Part shown: in pieces, positions 8,568 to 17,279 of the stretch
How positions within the stretch are numbered: position 1 is the first letter of the stretch
Layout of the letters: each line of letters starts with the position of its first letter
Source: an uncultured Flavobacteriaceae bacterium
Lineage (GTDB): Bacteria; Bacteroidota; Bacteroidia; Flavobacteriales; Flavobacteriaceae
Direction of reading: 5' to 3'
Length of the DNA stretch: 61,417 nt
Assembly (NCBI GenBank): GCA_905182835.1
Contig: CAJJDI010000026.1
Coordinates: forward strand, 1 to 61,417
Program-made: the position numbers and the translations under genes
Notes under the pieces: model-generated
The model's input: the letters and a program-made list of their open reading frames with translations, nothing else
Database searches by the model: none
What the model was told of the DNA's origin: nothing

Positions 8568-9590
8568 ATGAATAAACCATCATTTATTAGTGAATTAAGT
8601 ATACCTGTTATTGCGGCTCCACTTTTTTTAATATCTGGTCCAAAATTAGTTATTGAGTGCTGTAAAAATGGAATTGTTGGAACTTTCCCAGCATTAAATC
8701 AAAGGACAACTGAAGGATTTGAAGAATGGGTAATACAAATTAAATCAGAATTACAAACCTTTGAAAATGAAACAGGAAAAAAACCTGCTCCTTTTGGAGT
8801 GAACTTAATTGTACACCACTCTAATCCTAGAGTTCAAGCAGATTTAGCTATATGTGTAAAACATAAAGTGCCTTTAATTATAACATCTTTGGGTGCAGTA
8901 TCTACTTTAGTTGATGCTGTTCATAGTTATGGTGGTTTGGTTTTTCATGATATTATTAAAAAACGTCATGCTGAGAAGGCAGCCGAAGCTGGAGTTGATG
9001 GGCTTATACTTGTTGCTGCAGGTGCTGGAGGACATGCAGGAACTTTAAATCCAATGCCACTTGTTGCTGAAATAAAAAGGTTTTTTGATAAAACTATTAT
9101 TCTTTCAGGTTGTATAAGTAACGGAAGAGATGTAGCTTCTGCCATGCAAATGGGAGCTGATATCGCCTATATGGGAACAAGGTTTATAAATACTCACGAA
9201 AGTAAAGCTTCGGATGATTATAAAAATATGATAATTAATAGTGGTGCAGGGGATATTGTATACACTGCAGTGGTTTCAGGAGTACCAGCTAGTTTTTTAC
9301 GACCAAGTTTAGAAAAAATGGGAATTAGTGAAAAAATGTGGGGTGGTTCTCCAACATTTAGTCAAAAGCTAAAAATGTATTTTAAAGTACTAACATCAAA
9401 ATTTAGTTTTGCAAAGGAATTAGATCTTGCAAAAGCAGAAGCAAAAGCTTGGAGTACAATTTGGTCTGCAGGTCAGGGGGTTACCAATATTCAAGACACT
9501 TTGTCTGTAAAAGAGTTAGTTAGTAATATCAAGATTGAATTTAAAGAATCTTTAGCTGAGCAAGCGAAGTTATTGGATAAATATCTATAG
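8568..9590 (+). CDS. Nitronate monooxygenase-family (2-nitropropane dioxygenase-like) FMN protein
   Basis: This 340-residue TIM-barrel flavoprotein of the NMO/2-nitropropane dioxygenase family shows IAAPLFLISGP at the N-terminus, FGVNLIVHHSN, the FMN/phosphate segment GLILVAAGAGGHAG, and AMQMGADIAYMGTRF. It follows the MDR reductase by 6 nt, so it is part of the plus-strand operon. Homologues placed among acyl-CoA genes include IpdC, which takes part in bacterial steroid side-ring degradation rather than nitronate oxidation, and by analogy a redox step on a CoA thioester is possible here. That last point is inference from context. Its last 6 nt overlap the convergent transporter gene. Confidence 0.9.
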   Translation: MNKPSFISELSIPVIAAPLFLISGPKLVIECCKNGIVGTFPALNQRTTEGFEEWVIQIKSELQTFENETGKKPAPFGVNLIVHHSNPRVQADLAICVKHKVPLIITSLGAVSTLVDAVHSYGGLVFHDIIKKRHAEKAAEAGVDGLILVAAGAGGHAGTLNPMPLVAEIKRFFDKTIILSGCISNGRDVASAMQMGADIAYMGTRFINTHESKASDDYKNMIINSGAGDIVYTAVVSGVPASFLRPSLEKMGISEKMWGGSPTFSQKLKMYFKVLTSKFSFAKELDLAKAEAKAWSTIWSAGQGVTNIQDTLSVKELVSNIKIEFKESLAEQAKLLDKYL

Positions 9591-11072
9591 TGGTGTGACT
9601 AAGTCCCAAAAATAAGGAAGTACATAATATATTGTAAAAGTCAAAGTAATAATAGAGATTAAATTAAGCCATAATCCTTTTTTAAACATATCTTCAATTT
9701 TTAATAGTCCTGAACCAAAAACAACAGTATTCGGAGGTGTCGCAACAGGTAACATAAATGCGCAGGATGCTGCTAAAGTTGCACTAACTAACAAATAATA
9801 AGGATGTAAATCAAGAACAACAGCTAAGGAAACTAGAATAGGTAATAACATAGCGGTAGTTGCCATATTAGATGTTACCTCCGTTAAAAAATTAACGCTA
9901 GCAATTAATATTAGTAGTAATATTACTAATGGGACATCACTTAAATATGTTAGTTGATTGCCAATCCATATAGCTAATCCACTACTGTCAAACCCTTGAG
10001 CAAGAGCCATACCAGCTCCAAATAATAATAGTATTCCCCAAGGAAGTTTCATAGCATCTTCCCAATCAATAATTTTGGTTAATTTATTTTTAATTGTAGA
10101 TTTTTTAGAAGGTAAAATAAAAAGTACTAGAGCAGATATAATAGCTATAATTGTATCATCTAAATTTGGAATTATTTTTGTTAATCCGTATTGAACACCG
10201 TCAATTTGAACGTTTCTTGTTATCCAAGCTAATGCAGTTAAAATAAATACTATTAAAATAGTTTTTTCTTCATAAGATATTTTTCCTAATCCTTTCAGTT
10301 GAGACACTACTTCTTCTTTTCCAGCCGAGAATTCTTTTTGTTTAAACTTGAAAGCTATTTTGGTTAAATAAAACCAACAGATAAACAGAAAAAATATACT
10401 TAAGGGTAGTCCAAATTTAAACCAATCAAAGAAAGAAATCTCAATATTATAACTTTCCTTAATCACACCAGCAAATATCATGTTAGGTGGAGTTCCTATA
10501 ATAGTAGCCATTCCACCAATCGAAGCACTATATGCTATAGCTAGCATTAAAGCTTTCCCAAATAAAGAGTTTTCATTTTCAGGGGTGTTAGGATCATCTT
10601 TAAGTTGCGAAATAATTGCTAAACCAACGGGTAAAATCATCACTGATGTTGCAGTATTACTTATCCACATCGATAAAAATGCTGTAGCAATCATGAACCC
10701 TAAAATTATATTACTTTTATTTACTCCAACCTTACTAATGATGTTTAGAGCAATTCTTTTATGCAGTTTCCACTTTTGAATAGCTATAGCTAAAATAAAA
10801 CTCCCAATAAATAAGAAAACGTATTTGTGCCCAAAAGCAGCCGTTGTGGTTTTAATATCTAACCCTCCTGAAAGAGGAAAAATTATTATTGGTAACAATG
10901 AGGTGGCAGCAATCGGAATAGGTTCTGTTACCCACCATATAGCTATCCAGGATGCACATGCTAAAATAGCTTTCCCTTGAAATTCTAAATCATCAGGATT
11001 GAAAAACACCATTATTAAAATAAAAGAAAGAGGCCCTAAAACAAATCCTATTTTACTTACGGATATTTTCAT
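9585..11072 (-). CDS. DASS/SLC13-family sodium-coupled carboxylate transporter
   Basis: This 495-residue inner-membrane protein has about 11-12 hydrophobic segments. Two family signature repeats are visible: SNTATSVMILPVG in the first half and TSNMATTAMLLPIL in the second, the paired Ser-Asn-Thr type elements that bind sodium and substrate carboxylates. The second repeat has SNM rather than SNT. ATPPNTVVFGSG near the C-terminus is also characteristic. It probably imports C4-dicarboxylates or related acids. The gene is convergent with the nitronate monooxygenase-like gene (6-nt overlap) and begins 1 nt after the stop of the upstream esterase gene, so it is likely co-transcribed with the esterase. 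Confidence 0.92.
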   Translation of the reverse strand: MKISVSKIGFVLGPLSFILIMVFFNPDDLEFQGKAILACASWIAIWWVTEPIPIAATSLLPIIIFPLSGGLDIKTTTAAFGHKYVFLFIGSFILAIAIQKWKLHKRIALNIISKVGVNKSNIILGFMIATAFLSMWISNTATSVMILPVGLAIISQLKDDPNTPENENSLFGKALMLAIAYSASIGGMATIIGTPPNMIFAGVIKESYNIEISFFDWFKFGLPLSIFFLFICWFYLTKIAFKFKQKEFSAGKEEVVSQLKGLGKISYEEKTILIVFILTALAWITRNVQIDGVQYGLTKIIPNLDDTIIAIISALVLFILPSKKSTIKNKLTKIIDWEDAMKLPWGILLLFGAGMALAQGFDSSGLAIWIGNQLTYLSDVPLVILLLILIASVNFLTEVTSNMATTAMLLPILVSLAVVLDLHPYYLLVSATLAASCAFMLPVATPPNTVVFGSGLLKIEDMFKKGLWLNLISIITLTFTIYYVLPYFWDLVTPL

Positions 11073-11073
11073 C

Positions 11074-12015
11074 TTAATTAAATATTAAGTCACACCCGGA
11101 TTCTATAGAATCACTTGTATCATGTGACAACCCATTTATGATATTAAGAGTCCAATTAAAGGATAAAGAATTCGTTTGTGCAAAATCTTGAGCTTGATTA
11201 TAAAAATGAATTGCTCTATCTACCCTATGTAGACCCTGAGCATCTGCAAACTCATTATGTCTTAATCCTGGAAAATCAGGATCATTATCCAAAGTTCCAA
11301 CTTGAATTATATGGTTTTTATTTAAAATATCTATAAGGAAGCTATTATTAGATAAAGGAGGCTCTTGTGTTAATATACTATTATTTAATCCGTAAGGAAA
11401 CTGAATGTTATTATCTAAAACAGTAAACCAGCCGGCTGCAGAGGTTAGGATTTTATCATACCTAGCATTTGGATTAAAAAGCATAAATCGGTGTACAAAT
11501 TGAGCTCCAGCTGAATGTCCAAATAAATGATATTTATCAACGTTTGTGTTAGTATTGGCTAGAAACACATCAAAAATTGGTTCAATTATTGAAAATGCCC
11601 ATTCGCTTACATCATTAAGTGATTCTGGTGTTGGATTGTCCCCATCTATATATACATTTCCTAAATTAAAACCATCTCCACCAGAAAAATTAAAATTACT
11701 AAATTCAGGTGCAATAATTATAAATCCATATTGATCTGCTTTACTCTCCATCATGTTTCTTGTTGATTCCCCACCTCTTCCTCCTCCATGAATATTAAAT
11801 ACTACTGGAGTATTTGAACTAACATTGTTAGGAATGTAGTAATAGATAGGAATGATTTTTTCATTAAAAGTTTGATAAAACAAACCGCGACCTAAATCTT
11901 CTAATGTTACATTATTATTATTGTCAATTGGTTCATTTGGTGTAAATGTAGTCTCTTGGTCTTGACAATTGAAAAGTAATAAAAATAGAAAAAATAGAAA
12001 TTTGTTAATCTGCAT
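11074..12015 (-). CDS. Secreted alpha/beta-hydrolase lipoprotein (esterase/PHB-depolymerase-like)
   Basis: This 313-residue protein has a short hydrophobic N-terminus ending in LLFNC, a lipobox-like site with the acylated Cys at residue 17. The oxyanion region is NIHGGGRGG and the nucleophile elbow is GHSAGA, both standard for alpha/beta hydrolases of the feruloyl esterase/depolymerase type. LSHDTSD near the C-terminus supplies a plausible catalytic His. It should be anchored in the envelope and cleave an ester. It lies directly upstream of the carboxylate transporter with only 1 nt between the genes, so release of an acid followed by its uptake is a reasonable reading, but the substrate is unknown. 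It is divergent from the lamin-tail lipoprotein gene. Confidence 0.83.
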   Translation of the reverse strand: MQINKFLFFLFLLLFNCQDQETTFTPNEPIDNNNNVTLEDLGRGLFYQTFNEKIIPIYYYIPNNVSSNTPVVFNIHGGGRGGESTRNMMESKADQYGFIIIAPEFSNFNFSGGDGFNLGNVYIDGDNPTPESLNDVSEWAFSIIEPIFDVFLANTNTNVDKYHLFGHSAGAQFVHRFMLFNPNARYDKILTSAAGWFTVLDNNIQFPYGLNNSILTQEPPLSNNSFLIDILNKNHIIQVGTLDNDPDFPGLRHNEFADAQGLHRVDRAIHFYNQAQDFAQTNSLSFNWTLNIINGLSHDTSDSIESGCDLIFN

Positions 12016-12091
12016 AATTAATAGTAAAATTTTGTTAAATATAGAAGGATTTTTCTTTATTTTAGAGAAAAATTTAAAAAAAAATAGGTTT

Positions 12092-13081
12092 ATGAAAAAT
12101 ATTATTATTTTGATGTTTCTATTGTTAGGAATTCAGTCTTGTGATACTGAAGATGTCTTGCCTGGTGTCTCTGTAGAGTTAGAAAGCGAAACTATTTCTG
12201 AAGATAATGGCTTAGTTGTTGTAACTGCTACTTTAAATGGGTCTGTATCTACCGATATAACTATTCCGTTGCAATTTTCTGGTATTGCTGATATAAATTC
12301 TGACTATTCAGTTAGTTCTAATAATATTTCAATAAATAGTGGAAGTACAACTGGTTCAGTAACTATTTCTGCTATTCAAGATAATGAAATTGAAAGTCCA
12401 GAAGAGATCCTTATTGATTTAATTGCAAATAGTGATTATCTTTTGTCAAGTAATTCTCAGTTAGTATTAACCTTGCTGGATGATGATACTGATACTGATG
12501 GTGATGGTACCCCAGATTCAGAGGATAACTGTCCCCTTGTTACTGGTGTTATAGAAAACAATGGATGTCCATGGTTAGGCTTTATTATCAATGAAGTTTT
12601 ATATGATCCACCAGCTGGAATTGCCGGTGATGCTAATGGAGACGGAACAAGACATCCACATGAAGATGGGTTTATTGAATTTTACAATTCTGGTTTAGAA
12701 ATTGACATGTCTGGCTACACTGTTTCTGATACAAGTCAACTAAGACACACTTTTCCTTCTGGATCTATAATTCCTTCTAATAGAGTTCTTGTTTTATTTG
12801 GTGGAGGTAATCCATCAGGTGATTTTGGAACTTCCATAATACAAACTGCTTCTGAAGGGACCTTAAACATGAATAATGCAGGAGATTTAATGACTATTAG
12901 TGATCCCTCAGGTAATACATTTTTAACTTTTGATATAGAACCATTGTCTAACAACCCAGACGAATCTTATACCCGTAGTCCAGATATAACTGGGGAAACT
13001 TTTGAACAACACTCTAGCATTGCTACAGCAAACGGAGCTTTGTTCACACCAGGTCATAAATTAGATGGTACAGATTTTTAA
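12092..13081 (+). CDS. Lipoprotein with Calx-beta, thrombospondin type 3 and lamin-tail domains
   Basis: The preferred ATG at 12092 gives 329 residues and a clean lipoprotein signal (LLLGIQSC, Cys17). A longer frame begins at 11969 but would cover the divergent promoter region. In order: a Calx-beta-like domain (about 25-130, with EDNGLVVVTATL and DDDTD), one calcium-binding thrombospondin type 3 motif (DTDGDGTPDSEDNCP, about 134-148), and a lamin-tail domain starting FIINEVLYDPPAG, with FIEFYNSG and a following beta-sandwich. Lamin-tail domains in Bacteroidota secreted proteins often accompany nucleases or surface enzymes, but no catalytic domain is seen here. It starts the run of tightly spaced plus-strand genes that continues into the porin and peptidase. 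Confidence 0.85.
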   Translation: MKNIIILMFLLLGIQSCDTEDVLPGVSVELESETISEDNGLVVVTATLNGSVSTDITIPLQFSGIADINSDYSVSSNNISINSGSTTGSVTISAIQDNEIESPEEILIDLIANSDYLLSSNSQLVLTLLDDDTDTDGDGTPDSEDNCPLVTGVIENNGCPWLGFIINEVLYDPPAGIAGDANGDGTRHPHEDGFIEFYNSGLEIDMSGYTVSDTSQLRHTFPSGSIIPSNRVLVLFGGGNPSGDFGTSIIQTASEGTLNMNNAGDLMTISDPSGNTFLTFDIEPLSNNPDESYTRSPDITGETFEQHSSIATANGALFTPGHKLDGTDF

Positions 13082-13097
13082 ATTCTAAAAAATTAAT

Positions 13098-14408
13098 ATG
13101 AAAATTATAAAAATTACTTCTTTATTTCTTCTGTTAATATCCCTTAATATTAATTCTCAATCTACATTAGATAGTTATTCTTTTGGAGAAGGAATTAGCT
13201 TCACAGCGGATAATGGAAGTAAGATTAAATTAAGTGGTTACGCTCAACCGCACGTTGAAATAAAGAATTATAATGATTTAGATGAAAACTCTTCTTCTAC
13301 TAGATTTAGATTAAGAAGGTTAAGATTAAGATTTGACGGAAAAGCTTCCAATCCAAAATTCGCATATAGATTCCAGGTTGATTTAAGTGGGTCTTCAGAA
13401 ACAGGAGAGGCTACAGCTGATTTTTTATTAGATGCATATTTAAGTTATGATATTACAAATAGAATAAAAGTTATATTTGGTCAAAGGTCAACTTACACAG
13501 ACAACAGAGAGTTATTTATGAATTCTAACTCCTTGCAACTAGTAGAAAGGAGCAGGCTTACTTCTGCATTCTCATCAATTCGAGAATTTGGTTTGTTTTT
13601 AAGTGGAAATTTTAGATTAAATGGCAAAGGTTCTTATTTACGTCCCTATTTTGTTTTAACAAATGGAGATGGAATAAATAATTTTGATAAAGATTTAGGT
13701 GGACTTAAAATTGGAGGAAGAATTGATTTTTTACCTTTCGGTCTATTCACTAATAAAGGACAGTTTAGACAAATTGATGTCATGAGAGAGTTAACACCAA
13801 AATTTGTAATCGGGGTTAATTATAGTCATAATTCAGGCATAAGCAGTAGAAGAGGAAGAGATAGTGGGTCAATACTTTATTTAGATGAATTTGGTCAACA
13901 AAGTTTACCCGACTATACTAAGTACGGAATTGATTTCTTATTTAAATATAATGGCTTCTCTGCCCTTGGAGAGTATGTCAAATCAAGTTCAACTGTTCCA
14001 GCAAATATTATTGAAAGAGTAAGAAATGATGGATCTACATCTTCATCATTTTTAGTCAATAATATTCAAGACGTTGAAGGATATGTTAATGGTAGGATGA
14101 TGCTTGGTGAGGCTTATAATATTCAAATGGGATACTTGTTTAAATCTGGTATTACAATTGACTCTAGATATACCCGTTTAAAGGCAGATAAAAACTCTTT
14201 TTTAAACAATGCTACTTTTTATAATAGGCCCAATTACTATACTTTAGGTATTGGTAAACTTCTTGGAAGAAATTATGGTGCTAAGATTCAAGGTTCAATA
14301 ACTTTTGTAGATGGCAGTTTGGGTGTAAATCATGATAATGATACTGTTACTGCTCCTGTTTTTAAAGATGAGCTACTTTTTAGATTAATTACAACAATAT
14401 CTTTTTAG
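13098..14408 (+). CDS. Phosphate-selective porin O/P-like outer-membrane protein
   Basis: This 436-residue protein has an N-terminal signal peptide ending at NINSQ and then an amphipathic beta-rich sequence typical of OprO/OprP-type porins: IKLSGYAQPHVE, RFRLRRLRLRFDG, FAYRFQVDL, IKVIFGQRSTYTDNRE. It ends with the aromatic LFRLITTISF expected of an outer-membrane barrel. It lies 16 nt after the lamin-tail lipoprotein and 8 nt before the M14 peptidase, so the genes form one transcript. A paralogue follows at 15962. Although the family is named for phosphate selectivity, most Bacteroidota members have unknown specificity, and co-location with a carboxypeptidase suggests peptide or amino-acid passage. 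Confidence 0.85.
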   Translation: MKIIKITSLFLLLISLNINSQSTLDSYSFGEGISFTADNGSKIKLSGYAQPHVEIKNYNDLDENSSSTRFRLRRLRLRFDGKASNPKFAYRFQVDLSGSSETGEATADFLLDAYLSYDITNRIKVIFGQRSTYTDNRELFMNSNSLQLVERSRLTSAFSSIREFGLFLSGNFRLNGKGSYLRPYFVLTNGDGINNFDKDLGGLKIGGRIDFLPFGLFTNKGQFRQIDVMRELTPKFVIGVNYSHNSGISSRRGRDSGSILYLDEFGQQSLPDYTKYGIDFLFKYNGFSALGEYVKSSSTVPANIIERVRNDGSTSSSFLVNNIQDVEGYVNGRMMLGEAYNIQMGYLFKSGITIDSRYTRLKADKNSFLNNATFYNRPNYYTLGIGKLLGRNYGAKIQGSITFVDGSLGVNHDNDTVTAPVFKDELLFRLITTISF

Positions 14409-14416
14409 AAAGAAAT

Positions 14417-15949
14417 ATGGTTAAATATTTATACATACTAATTTTTTTACTAAGTACATTATTTGCTAGTAGTCAGCCTAACCCCCAAAGTAAGAAAATA
14501 ACAAGTAATTTTTTTCCAGACTATCATGAGTTATTAGAAATAACACCAGCACTTAAAAAGAAAAAAGGGTTTACTAATTATCAAGAATTGATGACTTTTC
14601 TTAATAATTTGAAAAATAAATTTCCAGATAAAATGGAAATTAAATTTATAGGAGAGTCACAAAAAGGATATGAAATACCAATTATATTTCTTAATTCAGA
14701 AAATAAAAATAATTTAAAGGTTTGGTTTAAAGGTGGACTACATGGCAATGAGCCTGCTGGAACAGAAGGTTTATTGTATCTTTTAGATAGATTACTGAAT
14801 GACAGTAGCTTAAAACATCTTTCGGATAATACAAATATTGCTATTTTACCAATGGCAAATATTGATGGCTATATAAAGCAAAACAGATACGCATCAAATG
14901 GACTGGATTTAAATAGAGATCAGACTAAATTAATGGCTTTAGAATCTATTAATATTAAACAAGCATATACAAATTTCAATCCTGATATTGCTGTTGATTT
15001 TCATGAGTATAGACCCTATAGAAAAGATTTTGCAAGGATGAGTGATTTTGGGATAACTTCTCTTTATGATGTGATGTTTTTATATTCAGGAAATTTAAAT
15101 GTACCAGAAAATATTAGAGTAATCACGGATACTTTATTTGTTAAAAATGCAAGATCTATTTTGGATAACTATGAGTTAAAACATCATGATTATATATCTA
15201 CTACTAAACATTTAGGAGAGATTCAATTTAATCAAGGGTCAACAAATGCTAGATCGAGTGCTACTTCATATGCCTTAAATAACACGATATCTACACTGAT
15301 TGAAATTAGAGGAGTAGGGATTGGAAAAACTTCTTTTAAAAGAAGGGTAAATTCAGCTTTTTCTATAGCACTTTCATATTTAAAAACAACTGTTGAAAAT
15401 AGTGATTTTATTAAATCAGAATTAAAAAAATCATTAAACTATAATTCAAGCGATATTGTAGTTACCAGTTCCAGAACTGTAGAAAAGGAAATAATTCAAA
15501 CTATTGATTTGAATTCAAATAAAATTATTGATTACGAGGTTACAATAAGAGATGCTCTAAGATCCAATCCAACATTAGTTAGAAAACGACCTTCAGGTTA
15601 TTTAATATTAGAAGAAAAGGTTGAGTTAATCAATAAATTAAGAATTTTAGGACTTGAAGTTAATATCGTTGAAAACGATACTATTATGAAAGTCGAGAAA
15701 TTCAAAATTACAGATTACAACGATAATTTTGATAAATATGAAAAAATGAATTTACAGTCCGTAAAAGCTTCGCTTGTTGAAGATGAAATTACGATAAAAC
15801 AAGGGACTTATTTAATTTTGACAAACCAAAGAACTTCCAACATTTTGACAGAATTATTGGAGCCAGAAGCTCCAAATAGCTTTGTCAGTTTTGGAATTTT
15901 AAAAACAGAGATAAACCAAATATTACCTATATACAGATTAATAAATTAA
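14417..15949 (+). CDS. M14-family zinc carboxypeptidase, exported
   Basis: This 510-residue protein has a signal peptide (cleavage near FASSQ) and then an M14 catalytic domain. The zinc ligands are His109 and Glu112 in GGLHGNEPAG and His196 in VDFHEY. The substrate-carboxylate region LDLNRD (Arg167) and the general base Glu296 in LIEIRG are in place, so an active metallocarboxypeptidase is expected in the periplasm or at the surface. The C-terminal 200 residues are not recognised and may be accessory. It lies between two paralogous porin genes with gaps of 8 and 12 nt, which suggests that it feeds or is fed by those channels. Confidence 0.9.
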   Translation: MVKYLYILIFLLSTLFASSQPNPQSKKITSNFFPDYHELLEITPALKKKKGFTNYQELMTFLNNLKNKFPDKMEIKFIGESQKGYEIPIIFLNSENKNNLKVWFKGGLHGNEPAGTEGLLYLLDRLLNDSSLKHLSDNTNIAILPMANIDGYIKQNRYASNGLDLNRDQTKLMALESINIKQAYTNFNPDIAVDFHEYRPYRKDFARMSDFGITSLYDVMFLYSGNLNVPENIRVITDTLFVKNARSILDNYELKHHDYISTTKHLGEIQFNQGSTNARSSATSYALNNTISTLIEIRGVGIGKTSFKRRVNSAFSIALSYLKTTVENSDFIKSELKKSLNYNSSDIVVTSSRTVEKEIIQTIDLNSNKIIDYEVTIRDALRSNPTLVRKRPSGYLILEEKVELINKLRILGLEVNIVENDTIMKVEKFKITDYNDNFDKYEKMNLQSVKASLVEDEITIKQGTYLILTNQRTSNILTELLEPEAPNSFVSFGILKTEINQILPIYRLIN

Positions 15950-15961
15950 AAAAACATAGTC

Positions 15962-17209
15962 ATGAAAAAGATATCATTTTTAATAATAATATTTATTACA
16001 ACATTTATTACAGCTCAAGAATTAAGTCAAAACAACTCAGATTTTGATTTTGGTAACGGAGTTTCTTTATCATTTGATGAAGGAGATTATAATTTTAATA
16101 TTAAAGGCTTTATCAAACCTACATATGTTTATAATAACATGACTACCATTGTTGACGGCGGTTCAATAGATGAGCTAAATCGACAATTCAAATCAAAGAA
16201 TTCTGTGTTAGAGATATCAGGAAATGCTAAAAAGGAAAAAGTTAGCTTCACTATAATGATGGACTATAGTCTTAGTAACCCATTATTAGAAGCTTGGGTC
16301 GGATATCACCCTAGTAAAAGTGTTGATATATATTTTGGTCAAAGAAACACATTTTTAAATAACAGAGAAATGCTTTTTAACGAAGATGTTCTTCAATTTA
16401 CTGATAGAAGTTTGCTTAGTCAAAACCATACAAGTTCAGCCGGTGAAGAATTTGGATTGTTTTTAGAAACTAGTTTTGGTGATAACTTTATTTTATCACC
16501 TAAATTTGCAATTACTTCTGGAGATGGGAGAAATTCTTTTGGAACGGATTCTAGAGACAGTGATTTAGGAGGTATTAAATTTGGTACAAGATTAGACTTA
16601 TATCCTTTTGGAAATTTTTCAGAGGGAAATGAAGGGTCAATGGATTTAGTAGGAGAAGAAAAGATAATCATGGAATTAGGTTTTGCTTATAGTAAAAATG
16701 TTGGAACTAGTCATAGTACTGGTGATGGTCATGGAGAAATTATGTTTTATGATGGAAATGGTAATAATAATTTACCGGATTACGAAAAAGTATTTGTTGA
16801 TTTATTATTAAAATATAAAGGATTTTCAATTTTAGCTGAGTATGCGGATGCTGCGGCTAGTGGTTTAAATGAAACTTATTTAGATCAGTCAGCAGCCAAT
16901 TTATTAATACCAAAAGAAATTAGTGAATATTTGATTTTAGGAAGCAGTTATAACTTTCAGTTAGGCTATGTATTTAAAAATAATATTGGAATTGATTTTA
17001 GATATGAATTTTCTAACCCTGAATTTTCTAATGAAATTAATAGTGCTTATGAAAACTCAATTCTCCAAGATTTTGAAAATATGAGCTTTGGTATTTCAAA
17101 ATATTTTGATGATAATAATTTAAAAATTCAAGCAGGTGTATCTTCAGTAAAATATTTTTATGGTAATGAGACTACTATTGCTGAATTAGTTTGCCAGATT
17201 AGATTGTAA
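15962..17209 (+). CDS. Outer-membrane porin, paralogue of the OprO/P-like porin at 13098
   Basis: This 415-residue beta-barrel protein has a signal peptide (FITAQ). It matches the porin two genes upstream in several places: FGNGVSLSFDEG against FGEGISFTADNG near the mature N-terminus, and IYFGQRNTFLNNREM against VIFGQRSTYTDNREL in the middle. It ends in LVCQIRL rather than the Phe that most barrels carry, which is slightly unusual. It starts 12 nt after the peptidase stop, completing a porin/peptidase/porin block. A duplication followed by specialisation for two substrates is the simplest reading. Confidence 0.8.
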   Translation: MKKISFLIIIFITTFITAQELSQNNSDFDFGNGVSLSFDEGDYNFNIKGFIKPTYVYNNMTTIVDGGSIDELNRQFKSKNSVLEISGNAKKEKVSFTIMMDYSLSNPLLEAWVGYHPSKSVDIYFGQRNTFLNNREMLFNEDVLQFTDRSLLSQNHTSSAGEEFGLFLETSFGDNFILSPKFAITSGDGRNSFGTDSRDSDLGGIKFGTRLDLYPFGNFSEGNEGSMDLVGEEKIIMELGFAYSKNVGTSHSTGDGHGEIMFYDGNGNNNLPDYEKVFVDLLLKYKGFSILAEYADAAASGLNETYLDQSAANLLIPKEISEYLILGSSYNFQLGYVFKNNIGIDFRYEFSNPEFSNEINSAYENSILQDFENMSFGISKYFDDNNLKIQAGVSSVKYFYGNETTIAELVCQIRL

Positions 17210-17257
17210 TTAACTTTTTTTTATTTGTAGTATACTAATAATTAGGTTGTCTACTGG

Positions 17258-17265
17258 TAATTTTG
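17258..17265 (+). promoter_or_regulatory. Candidate -7 promoter element for the secreted haloperoxidase gene
   Basis: TAATTTTG is a full match to TAnnTTTG and lies 14 nt before the ATG at 17280, which would give a very short 5' leader. No TTTG is found at the usual -33 spacing, so recognition may be weak or regulated. Confidence 0.4.
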
Positions 17266-17279
17266 TGTAAATTTATAGT

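Noticed and set aside
10480-10779. 99-residue plus-strand frame inside the carboxylate transporter
   Set aside because: It is a shadow of the transporter gene with no start context or family similarity.
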